Shown here piece by piece: positions 22,894 to 30,562 of a DNA stretch of 46,931 nt. Every line of letters begins with the position of its first letter. Position 1 is the first letter of the stretch. The stretch is taken from NCBI RefSeq assembly GCF_009811655.1, contig NZ_BGJX01000028.1, positions 1-46,931 of the forward strand, given 5' to 3'. The position numbers were made by a program, and so were the translations under genes. The notes beneath the pieces are model-generated. The model was not told the DNA's origin and searched no databases. It saw only the letters and a program-made list of their open reading frames with translations. The stretch comes from Methylosinus sp. Ce-a6. GTDB lineage: Bacteria > Pseudomonadota > Alphaproteobacteria > Rhizobiales > Beijerinckiaceae.

Positions 22894-25011
22894 TCACGGT
22901 CGCCGCAAATGGCTCGGGAGCTTCCGCCAATCGACTGGCTGGCGTGGCGCCCCACGGCGCCGCTCTGCATCGCGCAGGCGTCCTCTGACGCTGTGCTCAT
23001 CGGGGATATCGTCGACGAAGAGCGACGGCGCTCCGAAGCCGCGCCGGAAGGCGCAGTAGGAAATGCTGACGCGGCGCATTCCGCGCGTCAGCGCGACGTA
23101 CGCCAGCCGGCGCTCCTCATCGCCGTCCCCGTAGTCGGACGGAAATACGCCCGCCTCCCAGGCAGGAAGAAACACATGCGGGAACTCGAGGCCCTTCGCC
23201 TTGTGCAGCGTCATCAGGCGCACGCGGTCGGTTTCGTCCTCGCCGGGACGACTGGTGGCGAGCGCCGCGTGGTCGAGAAGCTCGCGGGCCGTGTGGAACT
23301 CGCCGGCGAGCGCGATCAGCTCCTGCAGGTTTTGGAGGCGATCCTCCGAACTCTCGGCCTTGCTGTCTCGCAGCATGGCGCGATAGCCGCTGGCGTCGAG
23401 AAGCAGCGAGATCTGATCCGCGAGCGTGTGCGAGCGGTCCTCGCCGATGCGGCGCAGCTGGTCGGCGAACTGCAATCCGGCGGAGCGGCATTTGGCCGGC
23501 AGCTCGGCGGTGTCCAGGGCGCGCAGCAGCGAGACATTGCGGAAGGAGGCCTCCGTCTCGACCGCTTGCATGGCCTTGGCGCCGAAGCCGCGGCGCGGCT
23601 CGTTGATCACGCGACGGAAGGCCTCGTCCGATTGACGATCGTCGGGCGTCGCGGCGAGACGCAGAAGCGCGAGCGCGTCCTTGACCTCGGCGCGCTGATA
23701 GAAGCCGACGTCGCCGACGATCACATGCGGAATCCGCGCGCGCATCAAGGCTTCTTCGAAGCCGCGCGACAGGAAGGAGCTGCGATAGAGGATGGCGATC
23801 TCCTGCCATCCCGTTCCCTCGGCGTGGCGGGCGAGCATCTCCTCGACGACGCCGGCGGCCTCGGCCTGGGCGTCGCGATAGGCGACGATCTCTATTCTTT
23901 CGCCCGCCTCCTTTCGGGTGTAGAGTGTCTTGCCGAGACGTTTCTTGTCGCGAGCGATGACCGCATTGGCGGCGGCGAGTATGTGTCCGGTCGAACGGAA
24001 GTTCTCTTCGAGCCTGACTCGTTCAGAGCTCGGGAAGTCTTGATGAAAACGACGGATATACTTGATATCAGAGCCACGCCACCCATAAATGGCCTGATCG
24101 TCGTCGCCGACGCAGAAGACACGCCCATGCGCTGCCGCAAAAGACTTCAGCCAGCTGTATTGGGCGAAATTGACGTCCTGATATTCGTCGGCGGCGAGCC
24201 AGTCGAAGCGCGACGCCCAGCGCGCGCGATAGGCGTCGTCCTTGCGCATGGCGAGGGTCGGCCACAATAGCAAGTCGCCGAAATCAGCGGCGTTCGCTTC
24301 GCGCAGGGCGCGCTGATAATCGGCGTAGACGCGCACGGCGGCGCGCAGCGCATGGGGATCGATCGGGTCGCGGGAATGATCGCTTTTGGCGATCCTGGAT
24401 TCGACCCAGGCGGCGGCGCCGGCCGGCGTGATCAGATTGTCTTTGAACTTCGCGATGCGGTTGCACATCATCTTCAGCGGATCGCGCGCATTGGCGTCGC
24501 CGCTCTCCTCGCCGTCGAGGCCTTGCGCCTTCATGACGCGCTTGACGAAGCGGCGGCTGTCGTCGGCGTCGACAATGTCGAAATTCGGCCGTAGCTCGGC
24601 GATCTCTGGCGCGTCGCGGAGCTGGCGTGCGGCGAGCCCGTGATAGGTGCCGAGCCAGGAGGGCGCCGCCAGGCCGTCGAGCGCGGCGCGGATGCGCGAC
24701 GCCATCTCGGCCGCGGCCTTGTTGGTGAAGGTGACGGCGAGAATGCGCGAGGCCGGAATGCGGTCGACGGCGATACGATGCACGACGGCGGCGGTGAGCG
24801 TCGAGGTCTTTCCGGTGCCGGCTCCGGCGAGGACGAGGATCGGCCCTGTGTGCGCCGCCGCGCGCGCCTGTTCCGGCGTGAGGGTCGCGGCCATTCTGTC
24901 GAAAGCATCGGCGGATGGGCTATGCTCGGCCGCCGGTTCGTCGAAGCAGGGCTCGAAGCGGTCCCACTCCTCCATGCCGGCGAGCGGGTCGATGTCAGAG
25001 TATCTCGACAT
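22894..25011 (-). CDS. UvrD/PcrA/Rep-type SF1 helicase
   Basis: A 705-residue helicase with Walker A GAGTGKT at 63-69, motif Ia FTNKAAAEM, motif II DEYQDV, motif III VGDDDQAIYGWRGS, motif IV LEENFRST and motif VI TLHKAKGLEF / YVALTRGMRR. These make up the whole superfamily 1A set, so it is likely active in 3'-5' unwinding. On plasmids such helicases serve repair or rolling-circle type replication. Start MSRYSD is chosen at 25011; the frame is open far upstream over the next gene. Its start overlaps the end of the HD gene by 17 bp, showing that the toprim / HD / UvrD genes are one coupled operon. It is shorter than chromosomal UvrD by about 15 residues or none. Confidence 0.88.
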   Translation of the reverse strand: MSRYSDIDPLAGMEEWDRFEPCFDEPAAEHSPSADAFDRMAATLTPEQARAAAHTGPILVLAGAGTGKTSTLTAAVVHRIAVDRIPASRILAVTFTNKAAAEMASRIRAALDGLAAPSWLGTYHGLAARQLRDAPEIAELRPNFDIVDADDSRRFVKRVMKAQGLDGEESGDANARDPLKMMCNRIAKFKDNLITPAGAAAWVESRIAKSDHSRDPIDPHALRAAVRVYADYQRALREANAADFGDLLLWPTLAMRKDDAYRARWASRFDWLAADEYQDVNFAQYSWLKSFAAAHGRVFCVGDDDQAIYGWRGSDIKYIRRFHQDFPSSERVRLEENFRSTGHILAAANAVIARDKKRLGKTLYTRKEAGERIEIVAYRDAQAEAAGVVEEMLARHAEGTGWQEIAILYRSSFLSRGFEEALMRARIPHVIVGDVGFYQRAEVKDALALLRLAATPDDRQSDEAFRRVINEPRRGFGAKAMQAVETEASFRNVSLLRALDTAELPAKCRSAGLQFADQLRRIGEDRSHTLADQISLLLDASGYRAMLRDSKAESSEDRLQNLQELIALAGEFHTARELLDHAALATSRPGEDETDRVRLMTLHKAKGLEFPHVFLPAWEAGVFPSDYGDGDEERRLAYVALTRGMRRVSISYCAFRRGFGAPSLFVDDIPDEHSVRGRLRDAERRRGAPRQPVDWRKLPSHLRRP

Positions 25012-25924
25012 GGCAGTTCGCTCCATTGCAGCGGATGAGTTCTCCGCGTTGTGTGTCGATGGTGGTGAAGACGACGAAGTGATCGTCGAAGTAGAAGGCG
25101 CCTGTGTCGTTGCGTTCGCCGTCGACGACGACGCCCTCGACGATTTGCGAACCGTCATCGGCTTCGACCTGAACGAGCGTGTCCAGTTCCCGTCTGCCGG
25201 TCGGGATGTGTCGGCAACGACGGCGCGTCGCCTCGGGCAGCTGGGAGAAGGCTTCGGCCAGTTGCACGAGCGTGTGGTCGATCGCGAGTTCGTCGACGGT
25301 GTCGGTGACGTCGATCGCGTCGCCGAGCTCACCGAGCCTTTGAAGGAAGAGTGCGCTGGCGAGCTTCGGCGGCCACGGCTCCCAGGGCGACATGCCGGGC
25401 GGCAGGGGCAAGGGGTCCTCGTCGAGCGGATCGAGCGTGATCTGTAGGCTCGATCTGATGTCGTCGCGGCTCCAGCCGACGATGTGATAGGCTTCATTCG
25501 CCGCCGCCTGGCGATCGGCGCGCTTATGGAGGGCGTAGCTCTCGTCGGTCCACGGCGGCAGGCGGTAGCGTCGATCGACCGCCCGCTGAAGCCGCCGATC
25601 GAGCCGTGCGAAGCCCTCGCCGAGATGCGGCTTCAAAGGCATGATCGGATCGAAGCCGCCGACCAACGCCTCGGTCGCATCGTGCAATAGCTCGCGCAGA
25701 GCCTCACGGGGCGCGAGCTTTCCTTCGCGTTCGCGCAGGGCCAGGACGGCGAGGCTGTGCTGGGCGACGCTGAGCGGCAGGTCCCATGCCGAATATCCGC
25801 CCCAGCGATAGGTGCGCGACAATCCGATCGCCAAATCCTCGTCGGTCCAGGCGTCCGGCTTCGGATCGAGCAGGTCGAGCCGCCCGCCCGATTTGAGCAC
25901 CATCCAGGCGCGATGCGATGTCAT
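24995..25924 (-). CDS. HD-domain phosphohydrolase, YfbR-like N-terminus
   Basis: A 309-residue protein. The first 150 residues carry HD-type signatures: H56 (AQHSLAVLAL) and H81-D82 (ELLHDATEALVG), as in 5'-nucleotidases of the YfbR group, which dephosphorylate deoxynucleoside monophosphates. The rest is a charged region with beta-like blocks (GAFYFDDHFVVFTTID) and no recognised domain. AAAGGA lies 7 nt before the ATG, which overlaps the toprim stop (ATGA). Its operon with a primase-like protein and a helicase, near nrdJ, suggests dNTP pool or DNA metabolism. Confidence 0.75.
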   Translation of the reverse strand: MTSHRAWMVLKSGGRLDLLDPKPDAWTDEDLAIGLSRTYRWGGYSAWDLPLSVAQHSLAVLALREREGKLAPREALRELLHDATEALVGGFDPIMPLKPHLGEGFARLDRRLQRAVDRRYRLPPWTDESYALHKRADRQAAANEAYHIVGWSRDDIRSSLQITLDPLDEDPLPLPPGMSPWEPWPPKLASALFLQRLGELGDAIDVTDTVDELAIDHTLVQLAEAFSQLPEATRRRCRHIPTGRRELDTLVQVEADDGSQIVEGVVVDGERNDTGAFYFDDHFVVFTTIDTQRGELIRCNGANCHVEIL

Positions 25925-26862
25925 TGTTTCGTCCTTTCTCGTTGGTCGAGCATGTCGTTCCAGTCGCTGTCCTCGACGGGCGGCCGTAATCGCTCGAAGG
26001 CGACGCCGGAAGCCGCGGCGATCAGCTGGTGGCGGGCCGCGTAGCGGTCGCCGGCGAGATTGGCGTCGGCCGCGCTGCAAAAGCGCGAGCCCGGGACGTG
26101 CGCGAGGCGAGCGACGATCGCCTCGATCTCAGAGATCGTTTTCGGACCCATGCCCCCGCCGGTCGCCGCATAGAGCGTGTCGGCGCGAATGTTCTCCAAG
26201 GCGGCGATGCTGAGCGCGTCGATCGGCGCCTCGGCGAGGGCGAAGCGCGTCGGCGGCTCCGAACCGCCGGGCAAGCGGAACAGGATCTTGTCGCCGCCTC
26301 GCACCGATCCTTTGAAATCCGGTCCGCGGATTTCGATATGGGTGACGTTGCGTCGATCGTCGTGATGCGCGAACCAGGCGCTTCCGTATGGCCCTTCTCT
26401 CACGACGTCGGCGGCGCGGGCCGTCTCCAGGACGCTCTGGGGAAGGCGACGCTCCTCGGTGAGATACCGCCAGACCGGCGAGCCTCGCCGAAGCCGGGGG
26501 CGGCGCGCCCATCTGATCGGGAGCGGGAGATCGGGGGAGCGCTTCCTTTCGATGTCGGCGGCCGGAAAACTCGGCTGTATGCCGGTGAAGCGGCGCAGGA
26601 CCTTGCGGACCTCGCCGAAATTCAGGCCGGGTTCGAGATGCTGCACGAGATCGAAGACGTCGCCCTTCGCGTCGCTCTGCGGATCCCACCAACCGCGGCC
26701 CTCGTGATTGACGATCAGGATTTCTCCCCGCCCGCGCCGATATTTGAGGCAATGCTTCGTGCTCTCTCGGCGATCGAGCCGCCATGGCGGCGTCGAGCGC
26801 TCCAGCAGCGCGGCGCAATTCGTGCGCGCGCGCAAGATTTCGATCTCCTCGTCATGTCTCAT
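25921..26862 (-). CDS. toprim/DUF3991 primase-like protein
   Basis: About 313 residues. The N-terminal region has zinc-finger-like cysteines and Trp (TNCAALLERSTPPWRLD, KHCLKYRRGRGE, GWWDP) typical of DUF3991, followed by a Toprim_2 domain: the first acidic motif LAEAPIDALS and the later AADANLAGD pair. Such proteins are thought to be plasmid relatives of DnaG primase or of phage replication factors. ATG 26862 is taken as start; an in-frame ATG at 27039 with a stronger ribosome binding site would extend translation through leader C by 59 codons (see findings). It is the first gene of a coupled operon with the HD and UvrD genes. Confidence 0.78.
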   Translation of the reverse strand: MRHDEEIEILRARTNCAALLERSTPPWRLDRRESTKHCLKYRRGRGEILIVNHEGRGWWDPQSDAKGDVFDLVQHLEPGLNFGEVRKVLRRFTGIQPSFPAADIERKRSPDLPLPIRWARRPRLRRGSPVWRYLTEERRLPQSVLETARAADVVREGPYGSAWFAHHDDRRNVTHIEIRGPDFKGSVRGGDKILFRLPGGSEPPTRFALAEAPIDALSIAALENIRADTLYAATGGGMGPKTISEIEAIVARLAHVPGSRFCSAADANLAGDRYAARHQLIAAASGVAFERLRPPVEDSDWNDMLDQRERTKQ

Positions 26863-26918
26863 GGTCTCGCGGCGCTCCCTTCGGGTTTCACGGGAAGGGC
26901 CGGAGGCCTCGAATCCTC

Positions 26919-27010
26919 CTTTTCCTCTCCCAAAACGCCGTCGGCAGACCGCGAGGCGGCCGCGCCGCAAGGGCGCGCGGAACGCGCGGGAGCTCGGCGA
27001 CGAACCCTTG
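26919..27010 (-). promoter_or_regulatory. two-hairpin structured leader C, upstream of the toprim operon
   Basis: Distal stem CAAGGG (27005-27010) / CCCTTG (26968-26973), inner hairpin CGCGCG-GAA-CGCGCG (26974-26988). The second hairpin (26919-26936) is only a weak TTTT/AAAA stem in this copy. The ATG chosen for the toprim gene is 56 nt further on. The remainder of the 26863-27120 gap holds the divergent start of the WGR gene and nothing else I can name. Confidence 0.5.
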
Positions 27011-27120
27011 TCGGCGTGGTCGGCGCTAGCGGTAGCCATGTTCCCTCTTCCTTTGCTCCGGATTCCCATTCGTGATTCACTTGTGTGCGAATGCGAAGCG
27101 GGCGGGCATGGAGGGCCGGC

Positions 27121-27477
27121 ATGGCGGCGATGGACGAGATCGCGATCCTGTTGCAGGGCCGCAATGCGGAGGCGAACCGCCATCGGGCCTGGCGCATCGA
27201 GGCGGGGCGCGATCTGTTCGGAAAATGGATGGTGCGCGTGTCATTCGGCCGGATCGGCTGCCGGGGGCGGACATTCGCGCGAGAATTCGCGTCGGAGGAC
27301 GAGGCCTGCGCTTATGTGCGCGACGGTCTGCGCCGCCGGAAAGGCGCCATTCGGCGCTGCGGGGTCGAGTATCGCGTCGTCGACGCGTCGCCGGCGGCGC
27401 TGCCTCTTCTGGCGACGCTCAGAATATCGAGCGCCCCCAAAATATTCGAAGCGGCAGGGCCTCGCCTTGAAGCCTGA
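27121..27477 (+). CDS. WGR-domain protein
   Basis: A 118-residue protein with the WGR fold: RAWRIEAGRDLFGKWMVRV, then SFGRIGCRGRTFAREF and SEDEACAYVRDGLRRR. WGR domains bind nucleic acids or act in PARP-like proteins; small bacterial ones lie in plasmids next to relaxase or helicase genes. GGAGGG precedes ATG 27121. Its stop (27475-27477) overlaps the TTG start of the wrecked recD2 gene, so WGR-recD2 was once a coupled pair. It is read opposite to the toprim operon. Confidence 0.75.
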   Translation: MAAMDEIAILLQGRNAEANRHRAWRIEAGRDLFGKWMVRVSFGRIGCRGRTFAREFASEDEACAYVRDGLRRRKGAIRRCGVEYRVVDASPAALPLLATLRISSAPKIFEAAGPRLEA

Positions 27478-28024
27478 ACCGCCATCGGATGCCGCCGCTT
27501 CGCAGGAAACGCTGGTCGGCTCGGTCGAACGCGTGACTTTTCACAATGAGGAGAATGGTTTCGCCGTCCTGAAGGTCAACGCGCGCGGCAAGCGCGACCT
27601 CGTGGCGGTTGTCGGCCACGCCGCTTCGATCTCGGCCGGCGAATATATTCACGCCGTCGGCGTCTGCGGCAGCGATCGCACTCATGGTCTTACGCAATGA
27701 CCGTCGTCGGTCGCCTCCTGCAGCGCGAACGACACTCCGGCGCACAAGCGTTGGAGATCCTCGGCGCGGAAGTGGTCGGCGACACGATCGGCGGCGAGCC
27801 TTGCGTCTTCCTGCGCGGACTTCATATCGCGGAGCGCGCGGTCGCCGAACGGCTGCTAGGGCTGCTCCGAGGCTCGCCGCCCTGGCCGGCTATCGACGTG
27901 GAAAAGGCCGTGCCCTGGGTCGAAAAGCGGACCGGAAAGGCCCTGGCGCCGTCGCAGAGCGCAGCGATCGAGACGGCGCTCCAATCCAAAGTGGCCGTGA
28001 TCACCGGCGGCCCCGGCGTCAGTA
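27467..28024 (+). pseudogene. recD2: RecD2-type helicase remnant, interrupted by the defence island
   Basis: The first block (LVGSVERVTFHNEENGFAVL ... VVGHAASISAGEY) is the N-terminal domain of RecD2. After DRTHGL the frame shifts (about 27690-27700) and picks up far downstream RecD2 sequence (VVGDTIGGEPCVFLRGL, PWPAIDVEKAVPWVEKRTG, LAPSQSAAIETALQS). The middle, including the helix-hairpin-helix region, is therefore deleted. The protein ends inside Walker A (ITGGPGV, followed by unrelated sequence instead of GKT), exactly where the defence island begins. The rest of recD2 was not found on the other side of the island. Confidence 0.8.
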
Positions 28025-28275
28025 AGGCCCGTCGCCGTCGCAGCGCGTTAATCGGCCTTGGTCCATGCGCGGCCTGGCATTATAGGTTATTGAATTTCTT
28101 AGTGTGAATGGGATCACTCTACCGTGCCGATCCGAACTGGAAAGAAACGTCCGTCGACGCACCCTCGTGGGGGCTGGCGTAACCCCGCTCAACCGGGATA
28201 AACCAGCTCAACCCGATTCAAAGCCCGCATGGCAGGATTCGCGGCGTGATGATTTGGGAGCTCGGAGGGACTTTT
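28025..28275. other. junction region and putative control region of the defence operon
   Basis: About 250 bp between the recD2 remnant and the HTH gene. It contains no convincing gene. At 28187-28224 lie two adjacent, imperfect 19-bp repeats beginning GCTCAACC (about 12 of 19 bases shared). They are 51 bp before the HTH start and are plausible operators for it. Sequence at 28080-28130 is A/T-rich for the window and the likeliest promoter zone, but I cannot define boxes. Confidence 0.4.
28187..28224. repeat. tandem 19-bp repeats upstream of mad1
   Basis: Two abutting copies starting GCTCAACC at 28187 and 28206. The first eight bases are identical, and about 12 of 19 match overall. Position and spacing fit an operator for the downstream HTH protein; this is inference. 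Confidence 0.4.
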
Positions 28276-28491
28276 ATGACTGATCGGTGGCTCTCAGCCG
28301 ACGAGATCGCGTTGTACCTCGGGGTAACCAAGGATACAGTCTACACGTGGGTGACCTCGAGAGGGATGCCAGGGCACAAGGTTGGTCGCTTCTGGAAGTT
28401 CAAGCGCGAGGAGGTCGACTCCTGGGTGCGCGATGGTGGTGCGGCTGCGTCTTCCGACGAGCTAGGCGAAAAGGAACGCAAGAATGGCTAA
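28276..28491 (+). CDS. mad1: excisionase-type HTH protein (MAD1-like)
   Basis: A 71-residue protein of the helix_turn_helix_17/excisionase kind: WLSADEIALYLGVTKDTVY, TWVTSRGMPGHKVGRFWKF, KREEVDSWVRDG. This is one HTH plus a wing. GGAGGGA 5 nt before ATG 28276 decides the start; an in-frame ATG at 28246 lacks one. The stop overlaps the methylase start by 8 bp. In MADS operons a small HTH protein precedes the methylase and is believed to regulate it. It could also be a stand-alone excisionase for the island, but no integrase is present. Confidence 0.7.
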   Translation: MTDRWLSADEIALYLGVTKDTVYTWVTSRGMPGHKVGRFWKFKREEVDSWVRDGGAAASSDELGEKERKNG

Positions 28492-30562
28492 GCCGAGGAA
28501 GGCGGCGAAGTCGGAGACGGTGACGGCGCCCCAGGACGACGGCGCATCGATCGACGACGTCGACACGATCGAAGACGGGAAGGTCTTTGACTACATCACG
28601 GGTAAGCCCGTCGCTGAGAACGACAAGGAGCGTGTTCGCCAACGCATTGCCCGCGCTCTGTTCCACGAGTACGGCATCTCGGTCGATGACATGGAGCCGG
28701 ACTTCAGGGTGAAGGTCGATGGCTCGAACAAGAAGATCGACATCGCGATTTTTGAGCCAGGCTCCGATCACACGCCGGAGAACGTACGCCGCCTCGTCGT
28801 CTGCCAGAAGGAGCTGAAGCTCGGGGATAAGGGCGCATATAAGATGCGTGACCACGAGCACGCAGCAAAGGACCTTGACGTGCTCAAGGCCGCCATGGCG
28901 GCCTGTGAGAGCTGCAAGTACGGGCTTTGGACCAACGGCCTGGAGTTCTTTTTCTTCCGCGTCGAGCGCACACGCTTCGACGTGAAGTTCAAGCCGATCG
29001 GCGACTGGCCGCTCTCGGACGAGTCCATTGGCACGCGAGACGTCGCGTCGCACGCCAGGCTGCGCCGAGCCGATCCCGAGATGCTGCGCACGGCCTTCCG
29101 GCGGTGCCACAACTTCATCCACGGGAACGAGGGAATGCCGAAGGACGCGGCCTTCTGGCAATTCCTCTACCTCATCTTTGCCAAGATGTATGACGAGCGG
29201 CAGCCGAATGAGGCGCGCCGATTCTGGGCCGGCCGCTTCGAGAAGAACGGCCAACTCATCGACGAGCAATTCGATCCTGCGGGGCAGAAGGCGATCCGTA
29301 ATCGGATCGAGCCGCTGTTCGCCGATGTGAAGAAGAAGTACTCGACCGTCTTCCGTGGCAATGAAGAGATCACGCTCTCCGACCGTGCTCTCGCGTTTAT
29401 GGTCTCGGAGTTGGCCAAGTACGACTTTGGCCGCACCGACGTCGACGCGAAGGGCGCCGCGTACCAGGAGATCGTCGGCGCGAACCTACGCGGAGATCGC
29501 GGCCAGTACTTCACCCCTCGTGGCGCTATCAAGCTCGTTGTATCCATTCTCGACCCGCAACCGACCGAGCGTGTGTTTGATCCAGCGTGTGGGACCGGCG
29601 GCTTCCTTATCGCCACGCTCGCGCACCTTACTCGCAGGTTTCAGAAAGAAAAGGGCATCGAACCCGGTATTGAGTCGACGCAAGACTTCCTCTCCATTCA
29701 GGAGCGTCTCGCCGAATTCGTTAAACAGAATCTGTTCGGCGCCGACTTTGATCAATTCCTCGTGCGCGCGGCACAGATGAACGTGGTGATGGCGAGCAAC
29801 GTCGAGGCTCGTCTCTTCAACATCAACTCCCTCGAATTTCCCGCTGGCCATTTACCAGGCATCACTGACGCGAAGAAGTTTGCCCAGCTTGGCTCAATGG
29901 ACCTCATTATGACGAACCCACCCTTTGGTTCCGAGATCCCCATTACCGACCCAAACATCCTTCGTCACTTCGAACTCGCTCACATCTGGCAGCGCGCGGA
30001 AGGCGGCGGCTTTCTGAACACAGGACGGCTCCAGGGCAGCGTCGCCCCCGAGGTGCTCTTCATCGAGCGCTGCGTTCACTGGTTGAAGCCCGGAGGCCGT
30101 CTGGGAATAGTTGTTCCCGACGGAATTCTGGGGAACCCAGCACAAGAGTACCTCCGGTGGTGGCTCCTCCGGCGAAGCTGGCTTCTTGCAAGTGTCGACC
30201 TCCCGGTGGAGGTGTTTATCGTTGAAGCCAATGTCAATATATTGACGAGCCTGATTTTTCTCAAGAAGAAAACCGATAACGAAGTACGCGCCGAAGATCT
30301 TGGGCGGAAAGTTGACTATCCAGTGTTCCTGGCCGTTGCCGAGAAAGTTGGCTTCGATCGGCGCGGCAACACGCTATACAAAAAAACTCCCGAAGGTGAG
30401 GAACTCCTTGAGGAGGTTGAGGAGGTCGAACGCATTCGCACAAATGGTCATTTTGTTACAAGAACACTACGCCGAAAGAAAAAGCTCCTTGACGATGACC
30501 TGCCACGAATCGCACAGGCATATCGCGAGTTCCGCGCCAAGAACTCAGAGCCTGGCGTATGA
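28484..30562 (+). CDS. mad2: N6-adenine DNA methylase with inactive-looking HsdR_N domain (MAD2-like)
   Basis: The 692-residue protein has an N-terminal domain of the type I restriction HSDR_N_2 kind (residues 25-170) and a type I methylase core. The core contains motif I DPACGTGG (366-373) and motif IV NPPF (478-481). The HsdR_N fold has D86 but the E-x-K site is C107-x-K109, so I expect no nuclease activity; it may guide specificity or partner binding. ATG 28484 overlaps the upstream gene; the stop shares TGA/ATG with the next gene. In MADS the methylase marks the host sites recognised by the S subunit. A bare type I HsdM would be about 500 residues; the extra domain argues for MADS. Confidence 0.78.
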   Translation: MAKPRKAAKSETVTAPQDDGASIDDVDTIEDGKVFDYITGKPVAENDKERVRQRIARALFHEYGISVDDMEPDFRVKVDGSNKKIDIAIFEPGSDHTPENVRRLVVCQKELKLGDKGAYKMRDHEHAAKDLDVLKAAMAACESCKYGLWTNGLEFFFFRVERTRFDVKFKPIGDWPLSDESIGTRDVASHARLRRADPEMLRTAFRRCHNFIHGNEGMPKDAAFWQFLYLIFAKMYDERQPNEARRFWAGRFEKNGQLIDEQFDPAGQKAIRNRIEPLFADVKKKYSTVFRGNEEITLSDRALAFMVSELAKYDFGRTDVDAKGAAYQEIVGANLRGDRGQYFTPRGAIKLVVSILDPQPTERVFDPACGTGGFLIATLAHLTRRFQKEKGIEPGIESTQDFLSIQERLAEFVKQNLFGADFDQFLVRAAQMNVVMASNVEARLFNINSLEFPAGHLPGITDAKKFAQLGSMDLIMTNPPFGSEIPITDPNILRHFELAHIWQRAEGGGFLNTGRLQGSVAPEVLFIERCVHWLKPGGRLGIVVPDGILGNPAQEYLRWWLLRRSWLLASVDLPVEVFIVEANVNILTSLIFLKKKTDNEVRAEDLGRKVDYPVFLAVAEKVGFDRRGNTLYKKTPEGEELLEEVEEVERIRTNGHFVTRTLRRKKKLLDDDLPRIAQAYREFRAKNSEPGV

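Noticed and set aside
20414..23059. Two long plus-strand frames opposite nrdJ (317 and 451 codons)
   Set aside because: They lie antisense to a complete class II reductase and lack any recognisable domain.
26919..27010. Leaders as repeated insertion elements
   Set aside because: Only copies B and C are near-identical; the others share structure with different sequence, have no target duplications and always sit the same way before genes.
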